This document shows positions 42,217 to 51,319 of a stretch of 64,000 nucleotides of DNA, piece after piece. Below the pieces are notes generated by a model. The model saw only the letters and a program-made list of their open reading frames with translations, searched no databases and was not told the origin of the DNA. Source of the stretch: Flavobacterium sp. ALJ2 (GTDB lineage Bacteria; Bacteroidota; Bacteroidia; Flavobacteriales; Flavobacteriaceae); NCBI RefSeq assembly GCF_015594725.1, contig NZ_JADNRC010000009.1, forward strand, positions 62,001 to 126,000. The letters run 5' to 3'. The stretch's first letter is position 1, and every line of letters begins with the position of its first letter. A program made the position numbers and the translations under genes.

Positions 42217-43185
42217 ATGTCAATATTAATATACGCAGAATCTGCAGAAGGAAAATTTAAAAAAGTGGCTTTTGAATTGGCTTCATACGCTAAAAAAATT
42301 GCCGAATCATTAGGAACAACTGTTACAGCATTAACAATAAATACAAGCGACGTAAGCGAATTATCGAAATACGGAGTTGATAAAGTTCTTAAAGTAACCA
42401 ACGATAAGTTAGCAGGTTTTACCGCTAAAGCTTATGCTGATGTTATCAAACAAGCAGCTCAAAAAGAAGGGACAAAAGTAGTTTTGTTATCTTCTAGCAC
42501 AGACAGTATTTATCTTTCGTCATTGGTTGCAGTGGCTTTAGAAGCTGGACTTGCATCAAATGTTGTGGGACTGCCTATAAGTACTTCACCTTTTCAGGTA
42601 AAAAGAAACGCCTTTTCTAACAAAGCTTTCAATATAACTGAAATTGCTACTGATGTAAAGGTACTAGCTCTTGCTAAAAACTCTTACGGTATTTACGAAA
42701 GTGCAGGATCTGCAACTGCAGAAGATTTTAACCCAACAATTGGAGACAATGACTTTGGAATAAAAGTAGAATCGGTAGAAAAAGTAACAGGAAAAGTATC
42801 TATCGCAGATGCTGATATCGTAGTTTCTGGAGGTCGTGGACTAAAAGGACCAGAAAACTGGGGATTAGTAGAAGATTTAGCAGCGGTACTAGGTGCTGCA
42901 ACAGCATGTTCTAAACCAGTTTCAGATTTAGGATGGAGACCTCACAGTGAACACGTAGGACAAACAGGAAAACCAGTTGCAACAAATTTATACATTGCAA
43001 TAGGGATTTCTGGTGCGATACAACATATTGCAGGTATTAACTCTTCAAAAGTAAAATTAGTAATCAATAATGACCCTGAAGCTCCTTTCTTTAAAGTAGC
43101 TGACTATGGCGTTGTTGGTGATGCATTTGAAATTATCCCTAAATTAACTGAAAAATTAAAAGCTTTTAAAGCACAACATTCATAG
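42217..43185 (+). CDS. etfA: Electron transfer flavoprotein alpha subunit
   Basis: This 322-residue FAD-binding partner of EtfB has the C-terminal FAD domain VVSGGRGLKGPENWGLVEDLAAVLGAATACSKPVSDLGWRPHSEHVGQTGKPV. GISGAIQHIAGINSSKVKLVINNDPEAPFFKVADYGVVGD is near the end. Both are strongly diagnostic. It is co-transcribed with etfB and terminated at 43212-43259. Confidence 0.97.
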   Translation: MSILIYAESAEGKFKKVAFELASYAKKIAESLGTTVTALTINTSDVSELSKYGVDKVLKVTNDKLAGFTAKAYADVIKQAAQKEGTKVVLLSSSTDSIYLSSLVAVALEAGLASNVVGLPISTSPFQVKRNAFSNKAFNITEIATDVKVLALAKNSYGIYESAGSATAEDFNPTIGDNDFGIKVESVEKVTGKVSIADADIVVSGGRGLKGPENWGLVEDLAAVLGAATACSKPVSDLGWRPHSEHVGQTGKPVATNLYIAIGISGAIQHIAGINSSKVKLVINNDPEAPFFKVADYGVVGDAFEIIPKLTEKLKAFKAQHS

Positions 43186-43211
43186 ATTTAAAAATTCTAT
43201 ACTAAAATAAT

Positions 43212-43259
43212 GCTACCTAAAAATAAGATAATCGTATCTTTGCTTTAGGTAGCTTTTTT
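43212..43259 (+). terminator. Terminator after etfA
   Basis: GCTACCTAAA and TTTAGGTAGC pair across a 22-nt loop and are followed by TTTTTTG. A TATCTTTG box sits inside the loop and might serve the next gene. Confidence 0.75.
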
Positions 43260-43350
43260 GTTCCATATTTTTTGATTAAAATTGCACTTTTATTTCTTAC
43301 ACAAAATTCTAATTAAAACGAGGTAGCAATACCTTATACGTCTGCATCTT

Positions 43351-43980
43351 ATGAGCCTAGTTAAATTATCAATAAAAGGAATTTCATACAGTCAAACTCA
43401 AAATGGCGCTTATGCCTTGATTTTGAATGAAGTTGATGGCGAACGAAAGTTACCAATTGTTATTGGGGCTTTTGAAGCACAATCGATTGCTATTGCTTTG
43501 GAAAAAGAGATAAAACCACCTCGCCCATTAACACATGATTTATTTAAAAACTTTGCAGAACGATTTGATATTGTTGTAAAGCAGGTTATTATTCACAAAT
43601 TGGTTGATGGAGTATTCTACTCAAGCTTAATTTGCGAAAGAGATAAAATTGAAGAAATAATAGACGCAAGAACATCTGATGCCATAGCATTAGCATTGCG
43701 CTTTAATGCTCCAATATTTACTTATAAAAACATTTTGGACAAGGCAGGTATTTATTTAAAATCAAATTCTATGGAAACGGATAAAGATTCTCAAGAAATA
43801 GATGACGTTCTTTCTAATCCAGAAACATTTGGCCGCGAAGAAGAATCCAATAAATCTGGCGAAACCTATTCTAAACATACGACTCAAGAACTTAACGAAT
43901 TACTAGAACAAGCTGTGCTTCACGAAGATTATGAAAAAGCAGCTAAAATTCGTGATGAAATTTCGAAAAGAGAATTATAG
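43351..43980 (+). CDS. Bifunctional nuclease (BFN/DUF151) domain protein with C-terminal UVR motif
   Basis: This 209-residue protein has the BFN domain in residues 1-130 (VKLSIKGISYSQTQNGAYALILNEVDGERKLPIVIGAFEAQSIAIALE, then DARTSDAIALALRF). A C-terminal UVR-type helix follows (LNELLEQAVLHEDYEKAAKIRDEISKREL), as found in UvrB/UvrC and McsA. The combination is widespread in Bacteroidota. A nuclease or RNA-binding role is presumed from the family. It lies upstream of thyA. Confidence 0.92.
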   Translation: MSLVKLSIKGISYSQTQNGAYALILNEVDGERKLPIVIGAFEAQSIAIALEKEIKPPRPLTHDLFKNFAERFDIVVKQVIIHKLVDGVFYSSLICERDKIEEIIDARTSDAIALALRFNAPIFTYKNILDKAGIYLKSNSMETDKDSQEIDDVLSNPETFGREEESNKSGETYSKHTTQELNELLEQAVLHEDYEKAAKIRDEISKREL

Positions 43981-44049
43981 AGCTTTGAGCAACAAACTTT
44001 AGGTAACAAGCCTAAAACTTATAGCATAAGCCATAAAGCCAAATCAAAA

Positions 44050-44901
44050 ATGAAACAATACTTAGACTTAGTACAACATGTTCTTGAGAATGGTTGTCAA
44101 AAAGGAGATAGAACCGGAACTGGAACGAAAAGTGTTTTTGGATACCAAATGCGTTTTGATTTAAGCGAAGGTTTCCCAATGGTTACTACCAAAAAATTAC
44201 ATTTAAAATCTATCATATACGAATTACTTTGGTTTTTAAAGGGAGATACAAATATTAAATACCTTCAAGAAAACGGGGTTAAAATTTGGGATGCCTGGGC
44301 AGACAGCAACGGCGATTTAGGCCCTGTCTACGGACACCAATGGCGCAATTGGAACAGTGAAGAAATAGACCAAATTTCAGAACTTATTACAGAGCTTAAA
44401 ACAAACCCGAACAGTCGACGAATGTTGGTTTCTGCTTGGAATCCATCAGTATTGCCTGATACAAAAAAATCATTTGAAGAAAATGTAGCCAATAATAAAG
44501 CTGCACTACCTCCTTGTCATGCTTTTTTCCAATTTTATGTATCTGCTCCTGATCTTGAAAAAGGCGAAACTAAAGGGAAATTATCTTGCCAATTATACCA
44601 ACGAAGTGCTGATATATTCTTGGGGGTTCCATTTAATATTGCATCGTATGCCTTATTAACTATGATGATTGCACAAGTATGTAACCTCGAAGCAGGAGAA
44701 TTCATTCATACTTTTGGAGATGCACATATTTACAACAATCATTTTGAACAACTAGAATTACAATTAAAACGTGAACCAAAACCTTTACCTAAAATGGTTT
44801 TAAATCCCGATATAAAAAACATTTTCGATTTTGACTATAATGACTTTACCCTTTTAGATTACGAACCTCATGCAGGAATTAAAGGAAGTGTTGCTGTATA
44901 A
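44050..44901 (+). CDS. thyA: Thymidylate synthase
   Basis: This 283-residue protein methylates dUMP using methylenetetrahydrofolate. Key segments are [45 protein letters not shown], the catalytic Cys in [13 protein letters not shown] near residue 157, and [19 protein letters not shown]. Short insertions around residues 140-155 and 170-180 make it longer than the 264-residue E. coli enzyme. folA lies 518 bp downstream, so the folate-thymidylate pair is clustered. Confidence 0.97.
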   Translation: MKQYLDLVQHVLENGCQKGDRTGTGTKSVFGYQMRFDLSEGFPMVTTKKLHLKSIIYELLWFLKGDTNIKYLQENGVKIWDAWADSNGDLGPVYGHQWRNWNSEEIDQISELITELKTNPNSRRMLVSAWNPSVLPDTKKSFEENVANNKAALPPCHAFFQFYVSAPDLEKGETKGKLSCQLYQRSADIFLGVPFNIASYALLTMMIAQVCNLEAGEFIHTFGDAHIYNNHFEQLELQLKREPKPLPKMVLNPDIKNIFDFDYNDFTLLDYEPHAGIKGSVAV

Positions 44902-44919
44902 AACAATCAAAACATAAAG

Positions 44920-44946
44920 ATCCGCTTGTAAAATAGCGGATTTTTT
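44920..44946 (+). terminator. Terminator after thyA
   Basis: ATCCGCT and AGCGGAT form a stem followed by six Ts, about 20 bp past the stop. Confidence 0.8.
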
Positions 44947-45069
44947 GCTTTTAAAACAGGAGACAATTACACTTTTAAACAATGAAACTCTTTTCAGAAC
45001 AAATATTCAACACACAAAGACAGTCCTATTTCAAAATAAATTTTATCTTTATAATCTAATATTTATCTC

Positions 45070-45408
45070 ATGGAAAAGGAATTACACGAGCAGTATGAAT
45101 ACGCAAGAAGAAGGATAAGACAAAAAAAAACACTATATTTTCATTTTGTTTTATTTCTTTTAGGAAGTTTGTTTTTATTTGTTGCTGATAGATTTTTAAA
45201 CATATCATACGGACAGAATTGGTATATCTGGATAATTACAGTCTGGTTTTTTATTTTTATTTTACATTTTATAAAAGTATATATCACCGATCGTTTTATG
45301 AATAAAAATTGGGAAAGAGAACAAATAGATCGACTTGTTGCTTTACAGCAAAAAAGAATTTCTCAATTGGATTCAAGCATAAGTGACAATCTCGAAAACA
45401 AACTTTAG
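45070..45408 (+). CDS. 2TM-domain membrane protein
   Basis: This 112-residue protein has a charged N terminus (EQYEYARRRIRQKKTLYFH). Two hydrophobic segments follow (VLFLLGSLFLFVADRF and WYIWIITVWFFIFILHFIKVY), then a basic/acidic tail. This is the layout of the 2TM family common in Flavobacteriia. Function is unknown. It precedes folA by 11 bp and is probably co-transcribed. Confidence 0.85.
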   Translation: MEKELHEQYEYARRRIRQKKTLYFHFVLFLLGSLFLFVADRFLNISYGQNWYIWIITVWFFIFILHFIKVYITDRFMNKNWEREQIDRLVALQQKRISQLDSSISDNLENKL

Positions 45409-45419
45409 TTCGAAACAAA

Positions 45420-45902
45420 ATGATTATAATGATTGCGGCTGTCGCCGAAAACAATGCGCTTGGAAGAAATAATGAAATGATTTGGCACCTATCAAATGAT
45501 TTTAAAAGATTTAAAGCCCTCACCACTGGACATCATATTATAATGGGCAGGAAAACTTTTGAAAGTTTCCCTAAACCATTACCAAACAGGACTCATATTG
45601 TAATAACACGTCAGGAAAACTACCACCCAGAAGGGTGCATTGTTGCAAAAAGTATAGAAGAAGCAATTGCAAAATGTCCTAAAGATGATGATTCTTTTAT
45701 TATTGGTGGTGGAGAAATATATAATTTAGGAATGCCTTTTGCAGATATTCTAGAAATCACCAGGGTACATCATAGCTTTGAAGCTGATGCTTTTTTTCCG
45801 GAAATCAACAAAGAAGAATGGCAATTAGCAGAAGCAGAACTTAACAAAAAAGACGAAAAGCATCTTTACGATTACACATACGAAACATACATTCGATTAT
45901 AA
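45420..45902 (+). CDS. folA: Dihydrofolate reductase
   Basis: This 160-residue enzyme shows IAAVAENNALGRNNEMIWHLSNDFKRFK, IIMGRKTFESFPKPLPNRTHIVITR and FIIGGGEIYN. These cover the substrate Asp-equivalent region, the NADPH-binding GR-T and the GGGE loop. It regenerates tetrahydrofolate consumed by ThyA encoded upstream. A terminator follows immediately. Confidence 0.96.
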   Translation: MIIMIAAVAENNALGRNNEMIWHLSNDFKRFKALTTGHHIIMGRKTFESFPKPLPNRTHIVITRQENYHPEGCIVAKSIEEAIAKCPKDDDSFIIGGGEIYNLGMPFADILEITRVHHSFEADAFFPEINKEEWQLAEAELNKKDEKHLYDYTYETYIRL

Positions 45903-45910
45903 CACAAAAA

Positions 45911-45937
45911 AAACCCTCATTAATGAGGGTTTTTGTT
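45911..45937. terminator. Bidirectional terminator after folA
   Basis: AAACCCTCATT and AATGAGGGTTT form a perfect hairpin with A and T runs on either side, between convergent genes. Confidence 0.88.
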
Positions 45938-45967
45938 TTGGCAAACTAATGATTAGAGAAAAATGAC

Positions 45968-46285
45968 CTACTCTAGAAAGAGTATTTGATAACATAAAAT
46001 AAAAATTACAAATATTAAAAATACACCAGAAAAGAATATTATAATATTTGATATTTTTTGAGAGTACATCTCAAAAAAGCCTTTAATACCAAATACCACG
46101 AAGGTACTAAAGACAAAGAAAATTAAAATTTCCAAAAACAAATTTAATCCTAAGAACGTATTTTGCGCTTTAAAAAATATGCTGCTCTCAAAAACAGCAC
46201 TTTCAAAACAACTTACTAGAACAAACGAGATGATAAGCGCAAGTAGCACCCATTTGATTTGGGTCATTAATTCTCTATTAATCAT
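45968..46285 (-). CDS. Small membrane protein of unknown function
   Basis: This 105-residue protein has three hydrophobic segments (VLLALIISFVLVSCF, LFLEILIFFVFSTFVVFGIKGF and IIIFFSGVFLIFVIFILCYQILF). SC at residues 25-26 might look like a lipobox, but the preceding residues do not fit well. I do not recognise the family. It is isolated and convergent with folA. Confidence 0.65.
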   Translation of the reverse strand: MINRELMTQIKWVLLALIISFVLVSCFESAVFESSIFFKAQNTFLGLNLFLEILIFFVFSTFVVFGIKGFFEMYSQKISNIIIFFSGVFLIFVIFILCYQILFLE

Positions 46286-46343
46286 TGAAAAAATATAATC
46301 ATTTTTACAAAGTAAATTTCAACAATAAATAACTCTCCCACAA

Positions 46344-46386
46344 TACCCACTTTTAGTGATTTTTAAAAAATCATTAAAAGTGGGTA
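46344..46386. repeat. Long hairpin without T-run upstream of ubiE
   Basis: TACCCACTTTTAGTGATTT and its near-exact complement (one G-T wobble) flank two to three bases. Neither strand shows a proper T-run. It lies between divergent genes and could be an operator-sized palindrome or an RNA structure. Confidence 0.5.
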
Positions 46387-46482
46387 TAACAGCTAATAAA
46401 ACCAAAAATAATTTCATCTCGTAATTAAAGAAACGGAATAACAGTTAATACATATTGTATTATATTTGTACAAATTAAAAAA

Positions 46483-47214
46483 ATGTCAGAGAAAATAACA
46501 CCTTATAAAAATTCAGCCTTAGGGAAAAAAGAGCAAGTTGAACAAATGTTCGATACAATATCTGGAAATTACGATAACTTGAATCGTGTAATTTCGTTTG
46601 GTATCGATATTAAATGGCGTAAAAAAGTTTTAAAAATAGTTTCAGACAAGAAACCAAAGATAATTCTAGATATTGCAACAGGAACTGGCGACTTAGCTAT
46701 TTTGATGGCTCAAACAAATGCCGATAAAATTATTGGTTTAGACATTTCTTCAGGAATGCTTGAAGTAGGAAAAAAGAAAATTGCAGCAAAAAATCTTAGC
46801 CAAACCATCGAAATGGTTTTAGGAGATTCTGAAAACATGCCTTTTGAAGACAATCATTTTGATGCAATCACTGTAGCTTTTGGCGTTAGAAACTTCGAAA
46901 ATCTGGACAAAGGCTTATCTGAAATTTTAAGAGTTTTAAAACCAAATGGCATTTTTGTAATTCTTGAAACTTCAGTTCCAGACAAAACACCTTATAAACA
47001 AGGTTATGGCTTCTACACTAAAAATATACTTCCTTTAATAGGCAAAATATTTTCAAAAGATGATGCCGCTTACGGATATCTATCTGAATCTGCTGCAAAT
47101 TTCCCTTATGGTGAAAAACTAAACAATATTTTACGAAAAATCGGGTTTATAGATGTGAAAGCCATGCCACAAACATTTGGTGTAGCAACTATTTATTCAG
47201 CATCTAAAAAATAG
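46483..47214 (+). CDS. ubiE: Demethylmenaquinone C-methyltransferase
   Basis: This 243-residue SAM-dependent methyltransferase of the UbiE/MenG family has [33 protein letters not shown] N-terminal sequence, motif [55 protein letters not shown] and [12 protein letters not shown]. It makes menaquinone, the quinone used in this group. porT starts 1 bp after its stop, an arrangement that recurs in flavobacteria. Confidence 0.96.
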   Translation: MSEKITPYKNSALGKKEQVEQMFDTISGNYDNLNRVISFGIDIKWRKKVLKIVSDKKPKIILDIATGTGDLAILMAQTNADKIIGLDISSGMLEVGKKKIAAKNLSQTIEMVLGDSENMPFEDNHFDAITVAFGVRNFENLDKGLSEILRVLKPNGIFVILETSVPDKTPYKQGYGFYTKNILPLIGKIFSKDDAAYGYLSESAANFPYGEKLNNILRKIGFIDVKAMPQTFGVATIYSASKK

Positions 47215-47215
47215 T

Positions 47216-47926
47216 ATGAAAAAAACTGTAATCTTAATTTTATTTATCTTCACGACAAAAGGATATACTCAATTTTCTAAAAGTATGTTCAGTAAAGACC
47301 CTATCATCAATTTGGAAACCTGGCAAAAACAACGCCTTTATTTCGGATACTACCTAGGCTTTAATAGTTATAACTTTAAGATAGACTACAAGACTGTTGG
47401 ACCTGACATTCAGATAAAAAAAACAACCGGATTTAACGTTGGCGTCGTAGCCGATTTAAGATTACAGGAATATTTTAACCTCCGCTTCGAACCTGGGTTA
47501 TATTATACAAAAAGAGACCTATATTACCCAAACCCCGAACTTACATCGAAGACCGATTATTTAAGAGAGGTAAATAGTACTTACATCAATTTCCCTCTAC
47601 TCTTAAAATTCTCTGCGTTAAGAACAGGAAACGTTCGTCCATATCTCGTTGGAGGAATGTCTACCACATTAAACCTATCCAGTAATGCAAAATCTATAGA
47701 TGATAATTTAGAACAACGTTTTAGGGTAAAGGCCTGGACAATGAATTATGAATTAGGCTTTGGAATCGATTTTTTCTCAGAATATTTTATTTTCTCCCCT
47801 TCTATTAGAGGGTCATTTGGAATCAACGACGAATTAATTCGTGACAAGGACCCAAACAGCCCTTGGACAAGTAATATAGAATCTATGAAATCAAGAGCTA
47901 TTTTAATTAACTTTACTTTTCATTAA
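47216..47926 (+). CDS. porT: PorT/SprT outer-membrane protein of the type IX secretion/gliding system
   Basis: This 236-residue protein has a signal peptide ending FTTKGYTQ and an eight-strand-type outer-membrane barrel, with FGYYLGFNSYNFKIDYK near residue 42. GVVADLRLQEYFNLRFEPGLYYTKRDLYY follows, then YINFPLLLKFSALRTGNVRPYLVGG, ending FTFH. Size and sequence fit PorT (SprT in F. johnsoniae), which is needed for type IX secretion. Position after ubiE and near tamL agrees. A generic PorT-like porin is the alternative. Confidence 0.88.
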   Translation: MKKTVILILFIFTTKGYTQFSKSMFSKDPIINLETWQKQRLYFGYYLGFNSYNFKIDYKTVGPDIQIKKTTGFNVGVVADLRLQEYFNLRFEPGLYYTKRDLYYPNPELTSKTDYLREVNSTYINFPLLLKFSALRTGNVRPYLVGGMSTTLNLSSNAKSIDDNLEQRFRVKAWTMNYELGFGIDFFSEYFIFSPSIRGSFGINDELIRDKDPNSPWTSNIESMKSRAILINFTFH

Positions 47927-47937
47927 TATATTAAGAA

Positions 47938-48666
47938 TTAACTATTACGCTTAAATTCGCTAAGTATTATTGCGGTTGCAGTAGCCACATTTAAGCTTTC
48001 GGTTTTTTGAAGATCTCCAAATCTAGGAATAGTAAGTCTGTTTTGAATGTTTTTTTCGATTTCGTCAGAAATACCATTGGCTTCATTGCCCATTATAATA
48101 ATCCCTTCTTGTGGTAAAACAGTTTGGTAAACATTGGAACCATCCATAAAAGTACCAAAAATAGGAAGTGATGTTTGTGCAAGAAAAGCCTTTAGATCAA
48201 TATAATTTACATTAACCCTAGCAATTGACCCCATAGTAGCCTGAACCACTTTTGGATTATAAATATCTACTGATTCTTTAGAACAAAGCAATTGCTTAAT
48301 TCCAAACCAATCACAAAGTCGTAAAATAGTTCCTAAATTTCCAGGGTCACGAATATCGTCAAGAGCAAGGATTAAACCAGATTCTATTATTTTTTTATCA
48401 GCAGGTATTTTAAAAACTGCTAAACAGGAATTCGGAGTTGATAACGCACTTATTTTTTTTAATTCTTGTGCATTAATTAACGTTTTCTTAGAGACTAAAA
48501 CGGTCTCAAAATCGTTTTGAGTAGTATATAGGTGCTCTAATTCAAAATTGGATTGTAACAATTCTTGAATTACTTTTACTCCTTCAGCAAAAAACAAACC
48601 ATTAGCAAAACGTTGTTTTTTTTGAAGTAAACCTGATATAAGCTTTATTTGGTTTTTACTAACCAT
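47938..48666 (-). CDS. TrmH/SpoU-family RNA 2'-O-methyltransferase
   Basis: This 242-residue protein starts MVSKNQIKLISGLLQKKQRFANGLFFAEG, the substrate-binding N domain. SPOUT motifs follow: LALDDIRDPGNLGTILRLCDWFG, MGSIARVNV and the knot IIMGNEANGISDEIEKNIQNRLTIPRFGDLQKTESLNVATATAIILSEF. It probably methylates a ribose in 23S rRNA or tRNA. The start at 48666 is chosen. The longer in-frame extension to 48861 overlaps the divergent tamL gene and is not plausible. Confidence 0.93.
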   Translation of the reverse strand: MVSKNQIKLISGLLQKKQRFANGLFFAEGVKVIQELLQSNFELEHLYTTQNDFETVLVSKKTLINAQELKKISALSTPNSCLAVFKIPADKKIIESGLILALDDIRDPGNLGTILRLCDWFGIKQLLCSKESVDIYNPKVVQATMGSIARVNVNYIDLKAFLAQTSLPIFGTFMDGSNVYQTVLPQEGIIIMGNEANGISDEIEKNIQNRLTIPRFGDLQKTESLNVATATAIILSEFKRNS

Positions 48667-48675
48667 AAAATAATG

Positions 48676-48683
48676 TACTTTTG
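48676..48683 (+). promoter_or_regulatory. -7 box before tamL
   Basis: TACTTTTG matches the Bacteroidota -7 consensus and lies about 20 bp before the TTG start of tamL. A TTGG occurs upstream at 48649-48652 at a long 23-24 bp spacing. Confidence 0.5.
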
Positions 48684-48703
48684 AATTAAATATTTTAGAA
48701 CAC

Positions 48704-51259
48704 TTGAGAAAGATTTCCACAAAAATAGTAGCATTTATTCTAATAGCAATATTTATTTCAGCTTGTAATTCTGTAAAAAGAGTTCCTAACGGAAAAAAAC
48801 TCCTTACTAAGAACGAAATCATAGTAAATGACAAGCCTATTAAGGATGAAAATATATTCAACCAATTATATCAAAAGCCCAATAGCACGCTTATTGGCGG
48901 ATACAAGCTACGCTTAAATTTATACAACCTAGCTAATCCAAATCCAGATTCTACTTTTCAGGCGAAATATAAAAGCGATCCAAAAAAATATGAAAGATTA
49001 TCTAAACTATTATCTGCAAAACAGGTAGATCGTCTTGGACAATCCTTTTTATACAAAGGGATAAATGATTTTTTTAAAACTACTGGAGAACCTCCAGTAA
49101 TTATTGATACTAGTAAAATAAAAAAATCTTCTATGCGTTTAAAATACCATTACTTTCATAATGGCTATTTTAACACCAAAACAGCTTTTACAATTGATAG
49201 TGTAGGTACTAAAAAAGCCAAGATACGCTATACCATAACAACAGGTCAGCCATTTCTTTTAGACACTATAACCACCACTATATCATCTCCCGATATAGAT
49301 TCGTTATACAATAAAAGTATTGAAAACACAGTCCTAAAATCTAGAAATCAATACAAAACAAGCGATTTGGAGGCTGAAAAAAACCGTATAACAACTTACT
49401 TTAGAAATCATGGTGTATATTATTTCCAATCCAATAATGTAACTTATAACATTGACACCATAAACAAAAAAAATAAGGCCAACATAGATCTGATCATAAA
49501 GGATTATAGCTACCAGGATAAAGATTCTAGTAGAACCATGCCCTTTAAAATTTACAAAATTAGCGATGTTAACATATACACCGATTATTCTGCTGCAAAT
49601 GCCAAGTCAAAAATCAGTGACAGTACGACTTATAAAAATTTCAATTTATACAGTTATAAAAAATTAAAATACAAGCCTTATGCTATCACTGATGCTATTT
49701 TTATTACTAAAGGAACTGTATTTGCAGATTTTAAAACAACTCTTACAACTCGATATTTAAACAACTTAAAGGTTTTTAATTATCCATCTATTCATTATGA
49801 AGTAGACAAAAGAGATTCAACTGCACAATCTTTGATTGCTAACATATACTTAACTCCAAGAAAAAAATACAGTTTCGGAACCACATTAGATGTTACCCAT
49901 TCAAATATTCAGGATTTCGGAATTGGTTTTAGTCTTTCACAAACAATTAGAAATGTTTTTAATAGAGCTGAGACTTTAGAAATAGCTGGTCGTGTTAACA
50001 TTGGTTCTTCACAAGATTTAGCAAACCCAAACGGAACTTTCTTTAATGCTTCTGAATATGGAGTCGACATTAAATTAAACGTTCCTAGAATTTTGATGCC
50101 TTTTGGAACTGAAAAAATCATTCCCAAAAGCATGATTCCGTCAACAATAATGACTGCAGGTTTTGCTAAACAACGAAATATTGGTCTAGACAAAGAAAAT
50201 TTTACGGGTGCTTTTACCTACAATTGGACTCCTAAAAGAAATAATACAGCTCGTATTGACCTTTTGAATGTACAGTTTGTACGAAATTTAAATCCGCAAA
50301 ATTATTTCACAGTATATCGTTCCTCGTATAACGCTTTAAATGACATTGCCGCAACGTACAATACAAATCCAGATTACATTGATACAGAAACTGGCAAATT
50401 AAAAATAGAAGAGGGAACAAAAGGATTTACTCAAGACGTATTAAATAAAGCAATAACAATTCCAAACAATGACTACCAATCGGTAGAAAGTATTGAAGAA
50501 AGACGAATTAGGCTTACGGAAAATGATTTCATTTTGGCCTCAAATTACACCTTTACCAAAACAACTAAAAAAGATTTATTAGACAATACTTTCTATCTTT
50601 TTAAAGCAAAAATAGAAACTGCTGGGTCATTACTGTCATTAATCTCCAAGGCAGCTAATTTACAAAAAAACACAAATGGAAATTATCAAATTTTTAATTT
50701 AGAATATTCTGAATACTTAAAAACTGAGTTTGAATACATTAAACATTGGGATTTAACAAAAGAAAAAGTAGTTGCTTTACGAACATTTTTTGGTATTGCA
50801 GTTCCATTTGGCAATTCTGATTACATTCCTTTTTCTAGAAGTTACTATTCTGGAGGATCGAATGACAACAGAGCTTGGCAACCCTATTCATTAGGGCCTG
50901 GAAGTACTGGAGCTGTAAATGATTTTAACGAAGCTAATATGAAAATTGCAATTAGTGCTGAATTTCGATATAAAATCTTAGGCAAACTAAAAGGAGCTAT
51001 TTTTGCTGATGCTGGAAACATCTGGAATGTACTAGATAACGTAACAGATGAAAAAGCAACATTTAAGAATTTTAGCGATCTTAAAGACATCGCACTAGGA
51101 ACAGGAATAGGGTTTCGCTATGATTTAAGTTTTTTCGTAATTCGTTTTGACTTAGGATTTAAGACCTATAATCCTGCTTACGAAATGAACAAACGCTGGT
51201 TCAGAGATTATAACTTCGGACACACGGTTTTAAATTTTGGGATAAATTATCCTTTCTAA
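48704..51259 (+). CDS. tamL: TamL: BamA/TamA-type outer-membrane lipoprotein
   Basis: This 851-residue protein starts with a lipoprotein signal, MRKISTKIVAFILIAIFISACNS, with the lipobox Cys at residue 21. POTRA-like repeats follow (LLTKNEIIVNDKP, ITTGQPFLLDTITTTISSP, YKISDVNIYTDYSA) over about residues 25-360. The barrel then ends LGFKTYNPAYEMNKRWF...HTVLNFGINYPF. Lipidated BamA/TamA homologues of this kind are the TamL proteins of Bacteroidota, which replace TamA. The start is TTG; no in-frame ATG would keep the signal peptide. It is divergent from the RNA methyltransferase gene. Confidence 0.9.
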   Translation: MRKISTKIVAFILIAIFISACNSVKRVPNGKKLLTKNEIIVNDKPIKDENIFNQLYQKPNSTLIGGYKLRLNLYNLANPNPDSTFQAKYKSDPKKYERLSKLLSAKQVDRLGQSFLYKGINDFFKTTGEPPVIIDTSKIKKSSMRLKYHYFHNGYFNTKTAFTIDSVGTKKAKIRYTITTGQPFLLDTITTTISSPDIDSLYNKSIENTVLKSRNQYKTSDLEAEKNRITTYFRNHGVYYFQSNNVTYNIDTINKKNKANIDLIIKDYSYQDKDSSRTMPFKIYKISDVNIYTDYSAANAKSKISDSTTYKNFNLYSYKKLKYKPYAITDAIFITKGTVFADFKTTLTTRYLNNLKVFNYPSIHYEVDKRDSTAQSLIANIYLTPRKKYSFGTTLDVTHSNIQDFGIGFSLSQTIRNVFNRAETLEIAGRVNIGSSQDLANPNGTFFNASEYGVDIKLNVPRILMPFGTEKIIPKSMIPSTIMTAGFAKQRNIGLDKENFTGAFTYNWTPKRNNTARIDLLNVQFVRNLNPQNYFTVYRSSYNALNDIAATYNTNPDYIDTETGKLKIEEGTKGFTQDVLNKAITIPNNDYQSVESIEERRIRLTENDFILASNYTFTKTTKKDLLDNTFYLFKAKIETAGSLLSLISKAANLQKNTNGNYQIFNLEYSEYLKTEFEYIKHWDLTKEKVVALRTFFGIAVPFGNSDYIPFSRSYYSGGSNDNRAWQPYSLGPGSTGAVNDFNEANMKIAISAEFRYKILGKLKGAIFADAGNIWNVLDNVTDEKATFKNFSDLKDIALGTGIGFRYDLSFFVIRFDLGFKTYNPAYEMNKRWFRDYNFGHTVLNFGINYPF

Positions 51260-51273
51260 TGCTAATTAATTCT

Positions 51274-51281
51274 TATTTTTG
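51274..51281 (+). promoter_or_regulatory. -7 box before fbaA
   Basis: TATTTTTG matches the -7 consensus and lies 38 bp before the aldolase start. No clear -33 element is seen. Confidence 0.45.
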
Positions 51282-51319
51282 CAAACTAAAAACTAAAAAA
51301 CAACTAAAAAAGAATTACA

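Noticed and set aside
48667..48861. 65-residue N-terminal extension of the RNA methyltransferase
   Set aside because: It is the complement of the tamL signal-peptide region and its promoter. Homologues begin at MVSKNQIKL-like sequence.
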